Counted from the stretch's first letter, positions 35,436 to 44,799 are shown. The stretch is DNA of 64,000 nucleotides from Nostoc sp. MS1 (GCF_019976755.1 NZ_AP023441.1:7065501-7129500), one strand, 5' to 3'. Program-made: numbers and translations. The notes: a model not told the origin generated them from the letters alone.

Positions 35436-35933
35436 ATGAATGCCCATGACATATTGCTGCGGCCTGCCCAACAAACAGATGCTTGGATGCTGAGTGCTAT
35501 TCATATTGCCGCAATTAAAGCTTTACCCACAACATTGTATACTCACGAAGAACTGTTAGCATGGCGGAATTATCGTGAAAAACCTGATGCTGCTAATATT
35601 TTGAAGCATCTGCAATTAGAAACTTTATGGGTTGCAGTTAAGGGTGATAATGTTTTAGGTTTTACTAGTTATATTATTGATGAATTAATTGCCTTATATG
35701 TGCATCCTCGTTACCAAGGTAGAGGAATTGGTAGAGCTTTGGTGGAGCATTTTTGTGAGCAAGCAAGGCAACAAAGGCTAGATAAAGTCATTACAACTGC
35801 TAGTCTTTACGCTGAAGGTTTTTATTTACGGCTGGGATTTATTCCTATACAAAGAGCGCCTCATCAATTGGGTAAAAAAATTATAGTTCCAGTTATCAAG
35901 ATGAGTAAAGAATTAACTGCGGTGCAAAAGTGA
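35436..35933 (+). CDS. GNAT-family N-acetyltransferase
   Basis: A 165-residue protein with the acetyl-CoA motif LYVHPRYQGRGIGRALVEHF (about 88-107) and the C-terminal SLYAEGFYLRLGFIPIQRAP (about 128-147). It is soluble. The substrate (amine of a small molecule or protein) is not readable. It starts directly behind the receiver remnant and a short STRR-like CAATGGACAA motif. Confidence 0.82.
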   Translation: MNAHDILLRPAQQTDAWMLSAIHIAAIKALPTTLYTHEELLAWRNYREKPDAANILKHLQLETLWVAVKGDNVLGFTSYIIDELIALYVHPRYQGRGIGRALVEHFCEQARQQRLDKVITTASLYAEGFYLRLGFIPIQRAPHQLGKKIIVPVIKMSKELTAVQK

Positions 35934-36041
35934 AATTTGCGATCGCTAAAATTATCAATACAAGTAATTAACCCTACCGCTAATCAACCACAGGCGATCG
36001 CATCTTTACAAACCCAAACGTTGCATATCGCCCATATCCTC

Positions 36042-38336
36042 CTACTCCGGTATACTCTTTAAAATCTCCCGTACTACCTTAGCCCAATATTCATTCTGAT
36101 ACTCAACATATATTTCCAACGCTGTCTGCAAATTAGTCCTAGCCTCTGCATAATTTTCCTCAGCTTGTGCAATCGTTCCCAATTGTCCGTAACTGCTAGC
36201 ACAGTTATAGCGATCGCCAAATTCGATCAATATCTCCAGAGCTTGTTGATAATAATCTTTTGCCTGGTCGTATTGGCGCAACTTTTGGGCAACGATTCCC
36301 AAGTTGTGGTAAGTGCTAGCACAGTTATAGCGATCGCCAAATTCTGTAAAAATTTCCAGAGCTTGTTGGTAATAATGCCGTGCCTGGTCGTATTCCTGCA
36401 ACTGTTGGGCAACTATTCCCAACTGCTGGTAGGTGCTAGCACACTCATAGCGATAGCCAAATTCGATAAAAATTTCCAGAGCTTGTTGATAATAATCCCT
36501 TGCCTGGTAGTATTCTCGCAAATCTTCGGCAAAATTTCCAAACTGGTGGTAAGTGATAGCACAGTTATAGCGATCACCAAATTCGCTTAATATTTCCAGA
36601 GCTTGTTGATAATAATGCCGTGCCTGGTCGTATTCCCGCAATTCTTGGGCAACTATTCCTAAATGGTAGTAAATTCTAGCACAGTTATAGCGATCACCAA
36701 ATTCAATTGTTATTTCCAGAGCTTGTTGGTAATAATGCCGTGCCTGGTCGTATTCCCGCAATTCTTGGGCAACGATTCCCAACTGGTGGTAACTTCTAGC
36801 ACAAGAATAGCGATCATCATCACTATATATTTCCAGAGCTTGTTGATAATAATGCCGTGCCTGATCGTATTCGTGCAACTTTTGGGCAACCATTCCCAAC
36901 TGGTGGTAACTGCTAGCACAATTATAGTGATCGCCAAATTCGATTGTGATTTCCAGGGCTTGTTGGTAATAATGCCGTGCCTGGTCGTATTCCCGCAACA
37001 GTTGAGCAACCATTCCCAAATTGTGGTAACTGCTAGCACAGCTATAGCGATCGCCAAATTCTATGAATATTTCCAGGGCTTGTTGATAATAATCCCTTGC
37101 TTGGTCGTATTCCCGCAATTTTTGAGCAACGGTTCCCAAATTGTGGTAACTGCTAGCACAGCTATAGCGATCGCCAAATTCTATGAATATTTCCAGGGAT
37201 TGTTGATAATAATCCCTTGCTTGGTCGTATTCCCGCAAATCTTGGGCAACCATTCCCAACTGGTGGTAGGTGCTAGCACAGCTATAGCGATCGCCAAATT
37301 CGATTGTGATTTCCAGGGATTGTTGATAATAATCCCTTGCTTGGTGGAACTGTTGCATCTCCAAAGAGAGATTACCTAAATAAAACAAGGAATTAGCGAC
37401 AGCATGAAGATTTTTCTGCTTTTTAGCAATATCTAAAGCTTGTTGATGATAGCTGTTTGCACTCTCAAACTCTCGTTGCTGCTGATAGCTTTTACCCAAC
37501 TGATTGACAATTTCGATTTGTAGAGAATAATCAGGAAGTGTCTGAATAATTTTCCAAGCTTTTTCTAAACACTCTCTAGCTTGAATTGGTTTGTGCTGAC
37601 TTAAATATATTTTGCTCAATTCATTTAAAATATTACTGTAATTGCGGAGATTTTCTTGGCTGGGTATTTCTCCAGTTGGTTTATATTCCATCAATAAGCG
37701 ATGTAATAAATCAATACGCTCTTGTTGTTCTGGTGTTGGTAGGCGTTCTATATTTGTATCTGCATCTAGAGTATTGGCAATTGCCCTATCTCTAGTCGAT
37801 TCTGTGGTTTTAAAGCGAAATAAACCTGACTTCCAAGCCCAAAAATCAGGAGCAAATTTTGCTAACCGCGAAATCGCATAATCTGGCAAGATAAATAAAA
37901 TCGGATGGGGTACGCTTTGACGATAGGAATCGCGGACGAAGTTTAAATCCTGTAAAACTGGAGGATAATCTCCAAATACACCAATTGATTTTTCTAAATT
38001 GCGAATTAATAAAACAAGTTTTTTATGTGTCTCTTTGGGAATTTTAGCTAATTGCTGTAACAATTCATCCCGCAGAAACCGCAAATTTGCATCAGGAAAA
38101 TCTAAAACCACAAATTGAATTTCTTGACATTGAGGATTTTGTTGCAATCCAGCAATTAATAAATCTATATCGGGACGAAAGTTAATTTCAATAAAACCTA
38201 ATGTAAATTTTTCTGCAAAATCGACAAATGTCACCAATTCAGCAAATTCGTCCTGATTATAGGCAATAAATTTACCTATTTCGGCTTGAATTTCACGGTT
38301 GTTGTGCTGATTGGAGAGCTTGTTGGAAGAACTCAT
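36042..38336 (-). CDS. Large TPR protein with degenerate NTPase-like N terminus
   Basis: A 764-residue protein. The N-terminal domain (about 1-180) has no P-loop but contains KLVLLIRNLEKS and ILFILPDYAISRLAKFAPDF followed by WAWKSGLFRF, a stretch I know from bacterial proteins that pair with or are fused to NTPases. About 13 TPRs follow (about 215-750). Ten of them are near-identical 40-residue units of the form YHQLGMVAQELREYDQARHY and YQQALEI. One unit is 39 residues. It overlaps the AAA ATPase gene by 44 nt, so both are translated together. A protein-protein recognition scaffold is likely; the partner is unknown. Confidence 0.85.
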   Translation of the reverse strand: MSSSNKLSNQHNNREIQAEIGKFIAYNQDEFAELVTFVDFAEKFTLGFIEINFRPDIDLLIAGLQQNPQCQEIQFVVLDFPDANLRFLRDELLQQLAKIPKETHKKLVLLIRNLEKSIGVFGDYPPVLQDLNFVRDSYRQSVPHPILFILPDYAISRLAKFAPDFWAWKSGLFRFKTTESTRDRAIANTLDADTNIERLPTPEQQERIDLLHRLLMEYKPTGEIPSQENLRNYSNILNELSKIYLSQHKPIQARECLEKAWKIIQTLPDYSLQIEIVNQLGKSYQQQREFESANSYHQQALDIAKKQKNLHAVANSLFYLGNLSLEMQQFHQARDYYQQSLEITIEFGDRYSCASTYHQLGMVAQDLREYDQARDYYQQSLEIFIEFGDRYSCASSYHNLGTVAQKLREYDQARDYYQQALEIFIEFGDRYSCASSYHNLGMVAQLLREYDQARHYYQQALEITIEFGDHYNCASSYHQLGMVAQKLHEYDQARHYYQQALEIYSDDDRYSCARSYHQLGIVAQELREYDQARHYYQQALEITIEFGDRYNCARIYYHLGIVAQELREYDQARHYYQQALEILSEFGDRYNCAITYHQFGNFAEDLREYYQARDYYQQALEIFIEFGYRYECASTYQQLGIVAQQLQEYDQARHYYQQALEIFTEFGDRYNCASTYHNLGIVAQKLRQYDQAKDYYQQALEILIEFGDRYNCASSYGQLGTIAQAEENYAEARTNLQTALEIYVEYQNEYWAKVVREILKSIPE
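36190..37345 (-). repeat. Ten direct 120-bp coding repeats (TPR units)
   Basis: The word GCTTGTTGATAATAAT or a one-base variant recurs at about 36240, 36361, 36481, 36601, 36721, 36838, 36958, 37078, 37198 and 37319, that is every 120 nt with a single 117-nt step. The DNA is much more similar than TPR function needs, which indicates recent amplification or gene conversion. Confidence 0.9.
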
Positions 38337-39639
38337 TTCGTTTCACCACCGGATTTGGATAATTCCATCGTTTATCGCCGTTATATTCCAACACGGAAGT
38401 ATTAAATAACATTAATTGTCCAATTTCGTCTTTACTAACATCTTTAGTTAAACAAACCTGAGCCAAATGAGTATAATGCTCTTCAGGAATAAACCGCTCA
38501 AAACTAAATTGTTGCTGTTTAACTGCATAATCTACATCTTCGGACATAATTTTTTGATGTTTTTTAGTACTCGCTGTTTGACAAGCAGAGCGCATCATTT
38601 GCATTAACTGACGCACATGGCCACCACTTGCTTTTGCTAGTTCTAATAATTGATGACGGCTCTCAAAAATTGCATCAACATCAACCCGCTTTTCAATTAC
38701 ACTTGCCATCGCATCTAAGCCCGTCTGATTATAATCTAAATCACATTTATGCCGTTCAAATTCATAGATATTAATCATCGGCACAATATGAGGATTACCA
38801 TCAAATTGATTCAGGGGATTTTTCGGCGAACAAAGGATGGAAATCGGTACTGTATAAATAATTGTACAATTTAATTCCTGCATCTGTGCCGCATAATCAA
38901 AGAATAAATGTTCTGCTACCACAGGAGGAACCCTATCCAAATTATCGAAGATAATTAATAAACCTTTGCAATTAGGAAATTTTTGTCGCAGTTTTGTGTA
39001 AGCGTCGCTTAATAACAGGTTAGTATCAGATTTGAGGCGAGATAAATCTTTTTCTAGAGTTTGGCGAATAGTTGTCTTTTGCTTATCCGAGCCTTTAATT
39101 TGCGCCAGTAATTTGACCATTAGTTTCGCCAGAAATGGCGCTGTAGGGCTAAGAGTTGCTTCTGCTTCAACGTTGACTGATTTTTCGACACTTTGCTCGT
39201 TTTCTTGAGTAATATCTTTAAACCAAGATTCAAAACTTTTTAATAGCCTTTCATCAAAAGTTAAACCTAACTTTCGTAATTCAAATTCAACTTGCTTAAT
39301 TACAATTAAATATAAATCTGTATACCGGGCATCATTAATATCTGTCTCTTCATTCGCTTCTAAATAAATAACCCGATAATTGTTTTCCCAAAGACTTTGG
39401 ATTTTTTTTAACTCTGTACTTTTACCACAACCGCGATGTCCGGTAAATAAAATTGTTGTAAAATCACCTGCTTCTTGAAAATCTAAAATCGTACTGACAT
39501 TATCAATAGCCGAAGTTTTCCGCACCCTCGACAGATCGACATAATATCGTTCCATTTCTGCTGGTTCAAGCGGCTCAACATTACAAGCCAAAAAAGCCGC
39601 TTTCAGAGTATTTGCACGTTGAAAACTTGACTGAGACAT
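38293..39639 (-). CDS. AAA-type ATPase paired with TPR protein
   Basis: A 448-residue ATPase. Walker A is FTGHRGCGKSTELKK (about 65-79), Walker B is GLLIIFDNLDRV (about 225), and a sensor-2-like region is ASGGHVRQLMQMMRSA (about 340). The C-terminal part looks like a winged helix (LTKDVSKDEIGQLMLFNTSV). A charged insert with EQSVEKSVNVEAEATL lies between the Walker motifs. It is similar in style to ORC/Cdc6-like or conflict-system ATPases. The downstream TPR gene starts within its last 44 nt. A role in signalling, defence or complex remodelling is inferred from this pairing. Confidence 0.82.
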   Translation of the reverse strand: MSQSSFQRANTLKAAFLACNVEPLEPAEMERYYVDLSRVRKTSAIDNVSTILDFQEAGDFTTILFTGHRGCGKSTELKKIQSLWENNYRVIYLEANEETDINDARYTDLYLIVIKQVEFELRKLGLTFDERLLKSFESWFKDITQENEQSVEKSVNVEAEATLSPTAPFLAKLMVKLLAQIKGSDKQKTTIRQTLEKDLSRLKSDTNLLLSDAYTKLRQKFPNCKGLLIIFDNLDRVPPVVAEHLFFDYAAQMQELNCTIIYTVPISILCSPKNPLNQFDGNPHIVPMINIYEFERHKCDLDYNQTGLDAMASVIEKRVDVDAIFESRHQLLELAKASGGHVRQLMQMMRSACQTASTKKHQKIMSEDVDYAVKQQQFSFERFIPEEHYTHLAQVCLTKDVSKDEIGQLMLFNTSVLEYNGDKRWNYPNPVVKRNEFFQQALQSAQQP

Positions 39640-40079
39640 TCTTTTGGGAAGATAGAAATCACCAATCTCTAAATTTTAAGCGATCGCCTATCAAATTTAA
39701 CAAGTACAGCTAGTTATACATTATAATAACCCACCTCACGCTCCTCATCTGTTTGGGCAATCGTGTAAAGGTGTAAGGGTTTTGAACACCTATACCCCTA
39801 TACCCAGTTTCACAGACAAACTTGATGCGTAAATCCTGTGGATATTAATCTCCCACAACAAGATAATGTATAAACAACGATAAATATATCGGCAAAGTGT
39901 ATATTATATTTTAATCACACATAAGTCTATCGAAAAACCGTATATTATTAAAACAGTATTAAACCCAATAGCAATAAAAAGCGGATTCAAAGCAATAAGT
40001 TTTGGGATTCGCTAATAACTGATGTTTTTTAGTGAATAGCTGCATAAGGCTTATTCAGAAGCTTTTTTACTGCCTAGAA
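39640..40079. other. Intergenic region with a dispersed repeat
   Basis: About 440 bp between divergent genes. 39767-39840 contains AGGTGTAAGGGTTTTGAACA, CCTATACCCCTATACCC and GACAAACTTGATGCGTAAAT. A related block is at 53723-53800. The remainder is AT-rich and holds the AAA/TPR promoter near 39640-39720. Confidence 0.5.
39767..39840 (+). repeat. Dispersed repeat, copy 1 (related to 53723-53800)
   Basis: The block has a partly palindromic first half (GTGTAAGGG...CCCCTATACCC) and the tail CAGACAAACTTGATGCGTAA. The second copy shares ACCCCTATA, CAGACA and TGCGT in the same order. Confidence 0.5.
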
Positions 40080-40577
40080 ATGATTAATTTACAACCAGGA
40101 GTGAATGTGAACAACGCCATACGTATCAACGAACACTTAACAACTACAGGACAAGTCATACCAACCCAGTTAGAGCAAGCTATTCAAGAAGGGTATAAGT
40201 CAGTTTTGAATTTGCGATCGCCTGATGAGTTAGGATTTCGCAAAGATGAGCAAAAAGTAGCAGAAGCCTTGGGACTCCATTATGAGAACGTTCCGCTCAA
40301 ACTAGAAGGGTTTAACGAAGAACTGATTACAAAAATTTTGACAACATTAGAAACTCTACCTAAACCCGCCATTGTGCATTGTGCAGCCGGGATGCGTTCT
40401 ACAGGAATTGCGCTTTTGAGTGTTGCTATTAAAGAAGGTTTAACACCAGAACAAACCTTAGCTAAAGCGCGGAGTGTTGGTTTTAGCTTCCTAGAACATT
40501 CTGGTATTAGTCCTCGACTCAAGCAACAATTCGTGGATTATGTTAATAAACACTCAAAGATAACCGTGTCTGCTTGA
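40080..40577 (+). CDS. DUF442 / beta-lactamase-hydrolase-like phosphatase domain protein
   Basis: I choose ATG 40080 (MINLQPGVNVNNAIRINEHL, 165 aa); the frame extends upstream only to a GTG at 40032. The fold is that of the DUF442 group of dual-specificity-phosphatase relatives, with the signature IVHCAAGMRSTGIAL (about 99-113). The Cys and Arg are separated by four residues, as in DUF442, not five as in classical phosphatases. NLRSPDELGF (about 46) is the conserved N-terminal part. In other bacteria the domain is linked to sulfide/persulfide metabolism. It stands alone and ends in a hairpin terminator. Confidence 0.8.
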   Translation: MINLQPGVNVNNAIRINEHLTTTGQVIPTQLEQAIQEGYKSVLNLRSPDELGFRKDEQKVAEALGLHYENVPLKLEGFNEELITKILTTLETLPKPAIVHCAAGMRSTGIALLSVAIKEGLTPEQTLAKARSVGFSFLEHSGISPRLKQQFVDYVNKHSKITVSA

Positions 40578-40602
40578 GGATTCTAGCTTTTCGCTGTTAA
40601 CC

Positions 40603-40622
40603 CCAGCATTCTCTAATGCTGG
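40603..40622 (+). terminator. Hairpin terminator of the DUF442 gene
   Basis: CCAGCATT-CTCT-AATGCTGG is a perfect 8-bp stem 26 nt after the stop. The following T content is modest. Confidence 0.6.
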
Positions 40623-40968
40623 AAATACTCTTATATCAAGTTCGGCTAATTACTTATAGTATTGTTGCTTTTTTGGTAATCGGTAATAGCGAATAGGTAA
40701 TGGGCAAAAGCAATTACCAACCCCGGCATATTATAGGTATTCAAGCGAACATGATACTATATCATTTGTCTATTCTGCTGATGCGATCGCTTGAAAGATA
40801 AAATAGGAGTTTCTACTTGAGAGAGATTATATATAACTATACGTTAGCGATCGCGTCTGGAGTCACACTTGACAAATTTGAGATATTACTATCACCAGAA
40901 TCACTAGCAGCCGAGTATCTATTTTGATTATGCTACTCAATATTCAGTAAAACTTAAAAGGCTTGTCT
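40623..40968. other. Intergenic region
   Basis: About 345 bp. 40676-40728 contains GGTAAT-type STRR words (GGTAATCGGTAATAGC, GGTAATGGG). Two GCGATCGC sites are present. AAAAGG before 40969 is the ribosome site of the next gene. No other gene is seen. Confidence 0.5.
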
Positions 40969-41451
40969 ATGGTTATTATCCTCATGGGAGTATCTGGTTC
41001 TGGTAAAACTACAATTGGACAAATGTTGGCAGAATCTTTACACTGGGAATTTCAAGATGCTGATAGTTACCACTCAGTAGAAAATATTGAGAAAATGCGT
41101 CATGGTATTCCTTTGAATGACATCGATAGAATACCTTGGTTACAAAGTTTGCAAATAGCTATTACTAATTGGCTAAAAGAAAATAGCAATGTCGTCTTAG
41201 CCTGTTCTGCACTCAAAGCCAGCTATCGTCAATATTTAGTATTAAGTAATGATGTTAAGCTAGTCTATTTATACGGGTCATTTGAACTTATTAAAACAAG
41301 ACTGCAAAAGCGCAAAAATCACTTTATGAGTGTAGAAATGTTGGCGAGTCAATTTGCAACTCTTGAGGAACCAGATAATGTTATCCGCGTAGATATTTCT
41401 CAGCCTCTACAAGTTATTGTACAGGATATTAAAAAAAATCTACACATTTAG
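40969..41451 (+). CDS. gntK: Gluconokinase
   Basis: I choose ATG 40969 (MVIILMGVSGSGKTTIGQML, 160 aa) with AAAAGG upstream; the TTG two codons earlier is less likely. P-loop GVSGSGKTT (about 8-16), then FQDADSYHSVENIEKMRHGI (about 31-50) and NDIDRIPWLQSL, and VVLACSALKASYRQYL (about 79) are the GntK signatures. It phosphorylates gluconate with ATP to 6-phosphogluconate for the oxidative pentose phosphate pathway. It is 16 kb from the glucose-oxidation block but completes the same route. Confidence 0.92.
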   Translation: MVIILMGVSGSGKTTIGQMLAESLHWEFQDADSYHSVENIEKMRHGIPLNDIDRIPWLQSLQIAITNWLKENSNVVLACSALKASYRQYLVLSNDVKLVYLYGSFELIKTRLQKRKNHFMSVEMLASQFATLEEPDNVIRVDISQPLQVIVQDIKKNLHI

Positions 41452-41501
41452 GATATATTTAGTTTACCCCAGAGACACAGAGGAATATTCTTAATTGTCT
41501 T

Positions 41502-43130
41502 TTAGAATTGAATATTTCCTTGCCATTTATCTATCATTTTTTTGCTGACCCCTGGTATTTTATCTAAATCTTGTATTGATGTAATTTTTTGCTGTTGACG
41601 GGCGATAATGATTTTTTGAGCAAGTTTTTTACCAACACCGGGTAAGGTTTCTAGTTCTGTTGGACTGGCTGTATTTAGATTGACTACTTTGGGTGTGGTG
41701 AGTTCTGCGGAAGTAGGACTTTTAATCTGCTTACATTGTTTTTTCTCTTTTTGAATTTGTGCTTGGATTTTTGTTGGTACACCTATTTGAGCCTTTGCAT
41801 AAAGACGATTAAATTCCCGCTCATAATGGGCAGTAATTATGGGATTATTAATTACTATAAGAGTTTCATCATTACCATAATTTGCTGTGTCAGACCAGTT
41901 GTGGGAACCTGTAATTACTGTTTGATTGTCAACCAGGGCAAACTTGTGATGAAGAATATCTCCTTTTCTTAAATTGGGTATGCCCACTGTAGTAACTGGA
42001 TTAGACCAAGGCTTATTATTAATTTCATATTTGCATTCGTTACTCAGGGCAACACCCATCATATCTAAGCCTTCGCTATAATAACGATATGCAAATTGTT
42101 TATCAATTAATGCTCTAATTGATATGTCTTGTTGATGAACTTGCTCTAGAGTATTAGCAAGACGTTGTTCGGAAAAAACAAATAATGCCATATCAACAGA
42201 TTTCTTAGCTGATTTTAAAGTTTTATCAATTAAACCATTACTGCTTTGACTCCAAGGTAAGGTAGGTGATGTGGGTGAAAAATGCACAGTAATTTTGTTA
42301 TCACCTAAAATAATTGTTTTGAAGGAACGTGGGGGTTTTCGTATACCAAATTTACTGTCCGGTTTACCGCCAGGGCCATCACCCCACATCAAATTAAACT
42401 CTTCTGTAAATAAAACAGCTAACTCTGGACTGTCGATATATAGTAAATTATTGGCATTTCCTAAACTATCAGGATTTGTAAAGTCTCCTAGTACATCGCT
42501 AAGAGTAAAATTCGCTGAAGTGACAATTATTATTCGATTATCCACAACTATAAATTTGTGGTGCATCAGCTTACTTCCGGCTGAACCATCGGCTTGATCA
42601 TCTATCCAGGGAATTTTGGCATTGCGTAAAATTATTAGTGCATCTTGCTGATTGATTTCCTCAGAAGTAATTTTATTATCTTGATTCAGGTCGATAAATT
42701 TAAAGTATTCTTGATATCGTGCCTTTTCTCTAGGGTTTAATTTCTTGACTTCATCTGGTGTCAAGCTACTCAAAGGACGGCTGTAGGTATTTTCTAAAAT
42801 TACTCTGACTTTGATTCCTGCTTTTTGCTTATCTGCAAGGGCTTGGGCTATTCTGGGTAAACGTAATTCTTGTACTGCTATATCGACAGTAGATTTAGCT
42901 TGAGAAATAGCATCAATCATCTGCTGTTCTAAATTATCTCCCAGTCGAGTTTGCTGACGGTATGGTTCTTTATATTCTGACGCTTCGGACTGATTAAAGT
43001 AAACTTTCACAAATGGATCTTGCGGCAGAAGTGCAGGACGATTATTATGGGATTCGACTTTTTGACAAGCAGCGATCGCAATTATCAAAAACAAATACCA
43101 AAAATTCCTCAATCTGGGAAAAATCAGCAC
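41502..43130 (-). CDS. Phospholipase D-like lipoprotein nuclease with EF-hand and helix-hairpin-helix
   Basis: A 542-residue protein from a GTG start. Its lipoprotein signal has lipobox IAAC (Cys22). Two PLD active sites are complete: HHKFIVVDNRIIIVTSANF (about 190) and HHKFALVDNQTVITGSHNW (about 395). Between the start and the first site is a perfect EF-hand loop DLNQDNKITSEE (about 149-160), a calcium site inserted in the fold. The C terminus (about 480-540) is two helix-hairpin-helix motifs (LNTASPTELETLPGVGKKLA, DLDKIPGVSKKMI), as in ComEA, which bind DNA. Together they suggest a surface-anchored, calcium-dependent nuclease. Confidence 0.88.
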   Translation of the reverse strand: MLIFPRLRNFWYLFLIIAIAACQKVESHNNRPALLPQDPFVKVYFNQSEASEYKEPYRQQTRLGDNLEQQMIDAISQAKSTVDIAVQELRLPRIAQALADKQKAGIKVRVILENTYSRPLSSLTPDEVKKLNPREKARYQEYFKFIDLNQDNKITSEEINQQDALIILRNAKIPWIDDQADGSAGSKLMHHKFIVVDNRIIIVTSANFTLSDVLGDFTNPDSLGNANNLLYIDSPELAVLFTEEFNLMWGDGPGGKPDSKFGIRKPPRSFKTIILGDNKITVHFSPTSPTLPWSQSSNGLIDKTLKSAKKSVDMALFVFSEQRLANTLEQVHQQDISIRALIDKQFAYRYYSEGLDMMGVALSNECKYEINNKPWSNPVTTVGIPNLRKGDILHHKFALVDNQTVITGSHNWSDTANYGNDETLIVINNPIITAHYEREFNRLYAKAQIGVPTKIQAQIQKEKKQCKQIKSPTSAELTTPKVVNLNTASPTELETLPGVGKKLAQKIIIARQQQKITSIQDLDKIPGVSKKMIDKWQGNIQF

Positions 43131-43181
43131 GGTAATCTGTTAAAAGTGAAATGGGAGTGAACAGATTTATAATTCCCAAAT

Positions 43182-43227
43182 TAGTCATTGCTCATTAGTC
43201 ATTAGTCCATAGTCAACAGTCAACAGT
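43182..43227. repeat. STRR copies
   Basis: CTCATTAGTCATTAGTCCATAG and CAACAGTCAACAGT lie between the PLD gene and the desulfurase gene. Confidence 0.6.
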
Positions 43228-43260
43228 TTTTCTTCTCTGCTGCCCTACTCCCTAGTTGAT

Positions 43261-44427
43261 ATGCAAATATACTTAGATTACAGTGCAACTACTCCCACTC
43301 GACAAGAAGCGATCGCAGTCATGCAAACAGTCCTCACTCAACAGTGGGGGAACCCTTCTAGTTTGCATGAGTGGGGACAACGGGCAGCGACTATTATAGA
43401 ACAGGCTAGGGTACAGGTTGCAGGGTTAATCAATGCCGATCCAGAATCAATTATCTTTACTTCAGGTGGTACGGAAGCCGACAATTTGGCAATTATGGGT
43501 GTTGTCAGAAGGCAAGCTGTGCCACAGCATATCATTATTTCCAGTGTGGAACATTCGGCAGTTACGGAACCTGCAAATTTACTAGAAAAGTGGGGTTGGG
43601 AAGTAACTCGGTTGGGTGTAGATTATCAAGGTAGAGTCAATCCCCAAGATTTAAAAGCGGCGTTACGACATAATACTGTTTTAGTTTCTATTATTTACGG
43701 GCAGAGTGAGATTGGCACTATCCAACCTATTGCAGAGTTAGGTAAAATCGTTCAACAACATGGGGCGTTGTTCCACACCGATGCAGTGCAAGCTGCGGGA
43801 CGCTTATCTATAGATGTGCAGAAGCTACCTGTTGATTTACTCAGCCTTTCCAGCCATAAGTTATACGGGCCGCAAGGTGTAGGGGCGTTGTATATTCGTC
43901 CTGGTGTGGAATTGATGCCTTTGTTGGGTGGTGGAGGACAAGAAAGGGGAATGCGTTCTGGGACGCAAGCTGTACCAATTATCGCTGGTTTTGGTGTGGC
44001 TGCCGAACTCGCCGCCGAGGAACTAGCAACAGAAACACCTCGTTTAATTAAATTACGCGATCGCCTATTTACGCAATTAGCAGATATCACTGGTTTAGTC
44101 CCTACAGGCGACAGAGAAAATCGCCTACCCCACCATGTAAGTTTCTATCTCAAACAAGCGGATGGCGAAAAACTCAGTGGTAAAACCTTAGTACGTCAAT
44201 TAAACCTTGCAGGTATCGCTATCAGTGCAGGCGCAGCGTGTCACAGTGGTAAACTTAGCCCCAGTCCCATATTGTTGGCGATGGGTTACTCGACAAAAGC
44301 CGCTACAGGGGGAATTAGGTTGACGTTAGGGCGGGACACTACAGAAGCGGATATTGATTGGACAGCAATTGTATTAAAGCAAGTCTTGCAGAGGCTGATA
44401 CCAGGAGAATTATTGGTTAGCTATTAG
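43261..44427 (+). CDS. Cysteine desulfurase (NifS/IscS-type, class V aminotransferase)
   Basis: A 388-residue PLP enzyme. It has YLDYSATTPTR at the start, SGGTEADNLAI (about 69), HTDAVQAAG (about 172), the PLP Lys in SLSSHKLYGPQGVGAL (about 199) and the active-site Cys in AGAACHSGKLSPS (about 324). It removes sulfur from cysteine for Fe-S cluster assembly. The short Cys loop fits the NifS/IscS group. No nif or isc genes are beside it, so the client is unknown. The ATG follows the STRR-rich leader without a clear ribosome site. Confidence 0.9.
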   Translation: MQIYLDYSATTPTRQEAIAVMQTVLTQQWGNPSSLHEWGQRAATIIEQARVQVAGLINADPESIIFTSGGTEADNLAIMGVVRRQAVPQHIIISSVEHSAVTEPANLLEKWGWEVTRLGVDYQGRVNPQDLKAALRHNTVLVSIIYGQSEIGTIQPIAELGKIVQQHGALFHTDAVQAAGRLSIDVQKLPVDLLSLSSHKLYGPQGVGALYIRPGVELMPLLGGGGQERGMRSGTQAVPIIAGFGVAAELAAEELATETPRLIKLRDRLFTQLADITGLVPTGDRENRLPHHVSFYLKQADGEKLSGKTLVRQLNLAGIAISAGAACHSGKLSPSPILLAMGYSTKAATGGIRLTLGRDTTEADIDWTAIVLKQVLQRLIPGELLVSY

Positions 44428-44799
44428 TCAAGGGTATTGAGCATGAGATATTTAGATTAATGCTGCACTTTATAAGCAATCTAATATATTTAATAGTTTG
44501 TAACAATTTAATATAGTGTTGAGTAGATTGACAAAAGCAGTGATGTACGCAAAGAATTGTTATTTGTTGCCAAGAATACTGTTGATGAATTTGAACGAAA
44601 TAACAAGAAAATAATAAACCAAATATCCACAAAAATTTTGTGGATATTATTTAGTACTCCTATATCTTATATTATAAAAATAACACTTGACTCTATTAAT
44701 CCTTTGAAAAACTAATGATTAAAGCTAACTATTTGGAAGAAAATATAATAATATAATATTTAGTAAAGCAGCAACCTGAACTTCAGCAACGCATCAATT
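44428..44799. other. Convergent intergenic region with hairpin
   Basis: About 370 bp between two converging genes. It is AT-rich. 44622-44648 forms a perfect 12-bp stem and is the likely bidirectional terminator. No gene is supported. Confidence 0.55.
44622..44648. terminator. Bidirectional hairpin terminator candidate
   Basis: AATATCCACAAA-AAT-TTTGTGGATATT is a perfect 12-bp inverted repeat with a 3-nt loop, between the desulfurase (plus) and the WD40 kinase (minus). Confidence 0.65.

Noticed and set aside
36663..37379. 238-codon plus-strand frame inside the TPR gene
   Set aside because: It is antisense to ten near-identical TPR units and repeats with the same 120-bp period; it has no ribosome site. 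A shadow.
44417..44632. 71-codon minus-strand frame after the desulfurase gene
   Set aside because: AT-rich, Cys/Ile-rich composition; overlaps a terminator hairpin; no ribosome site.
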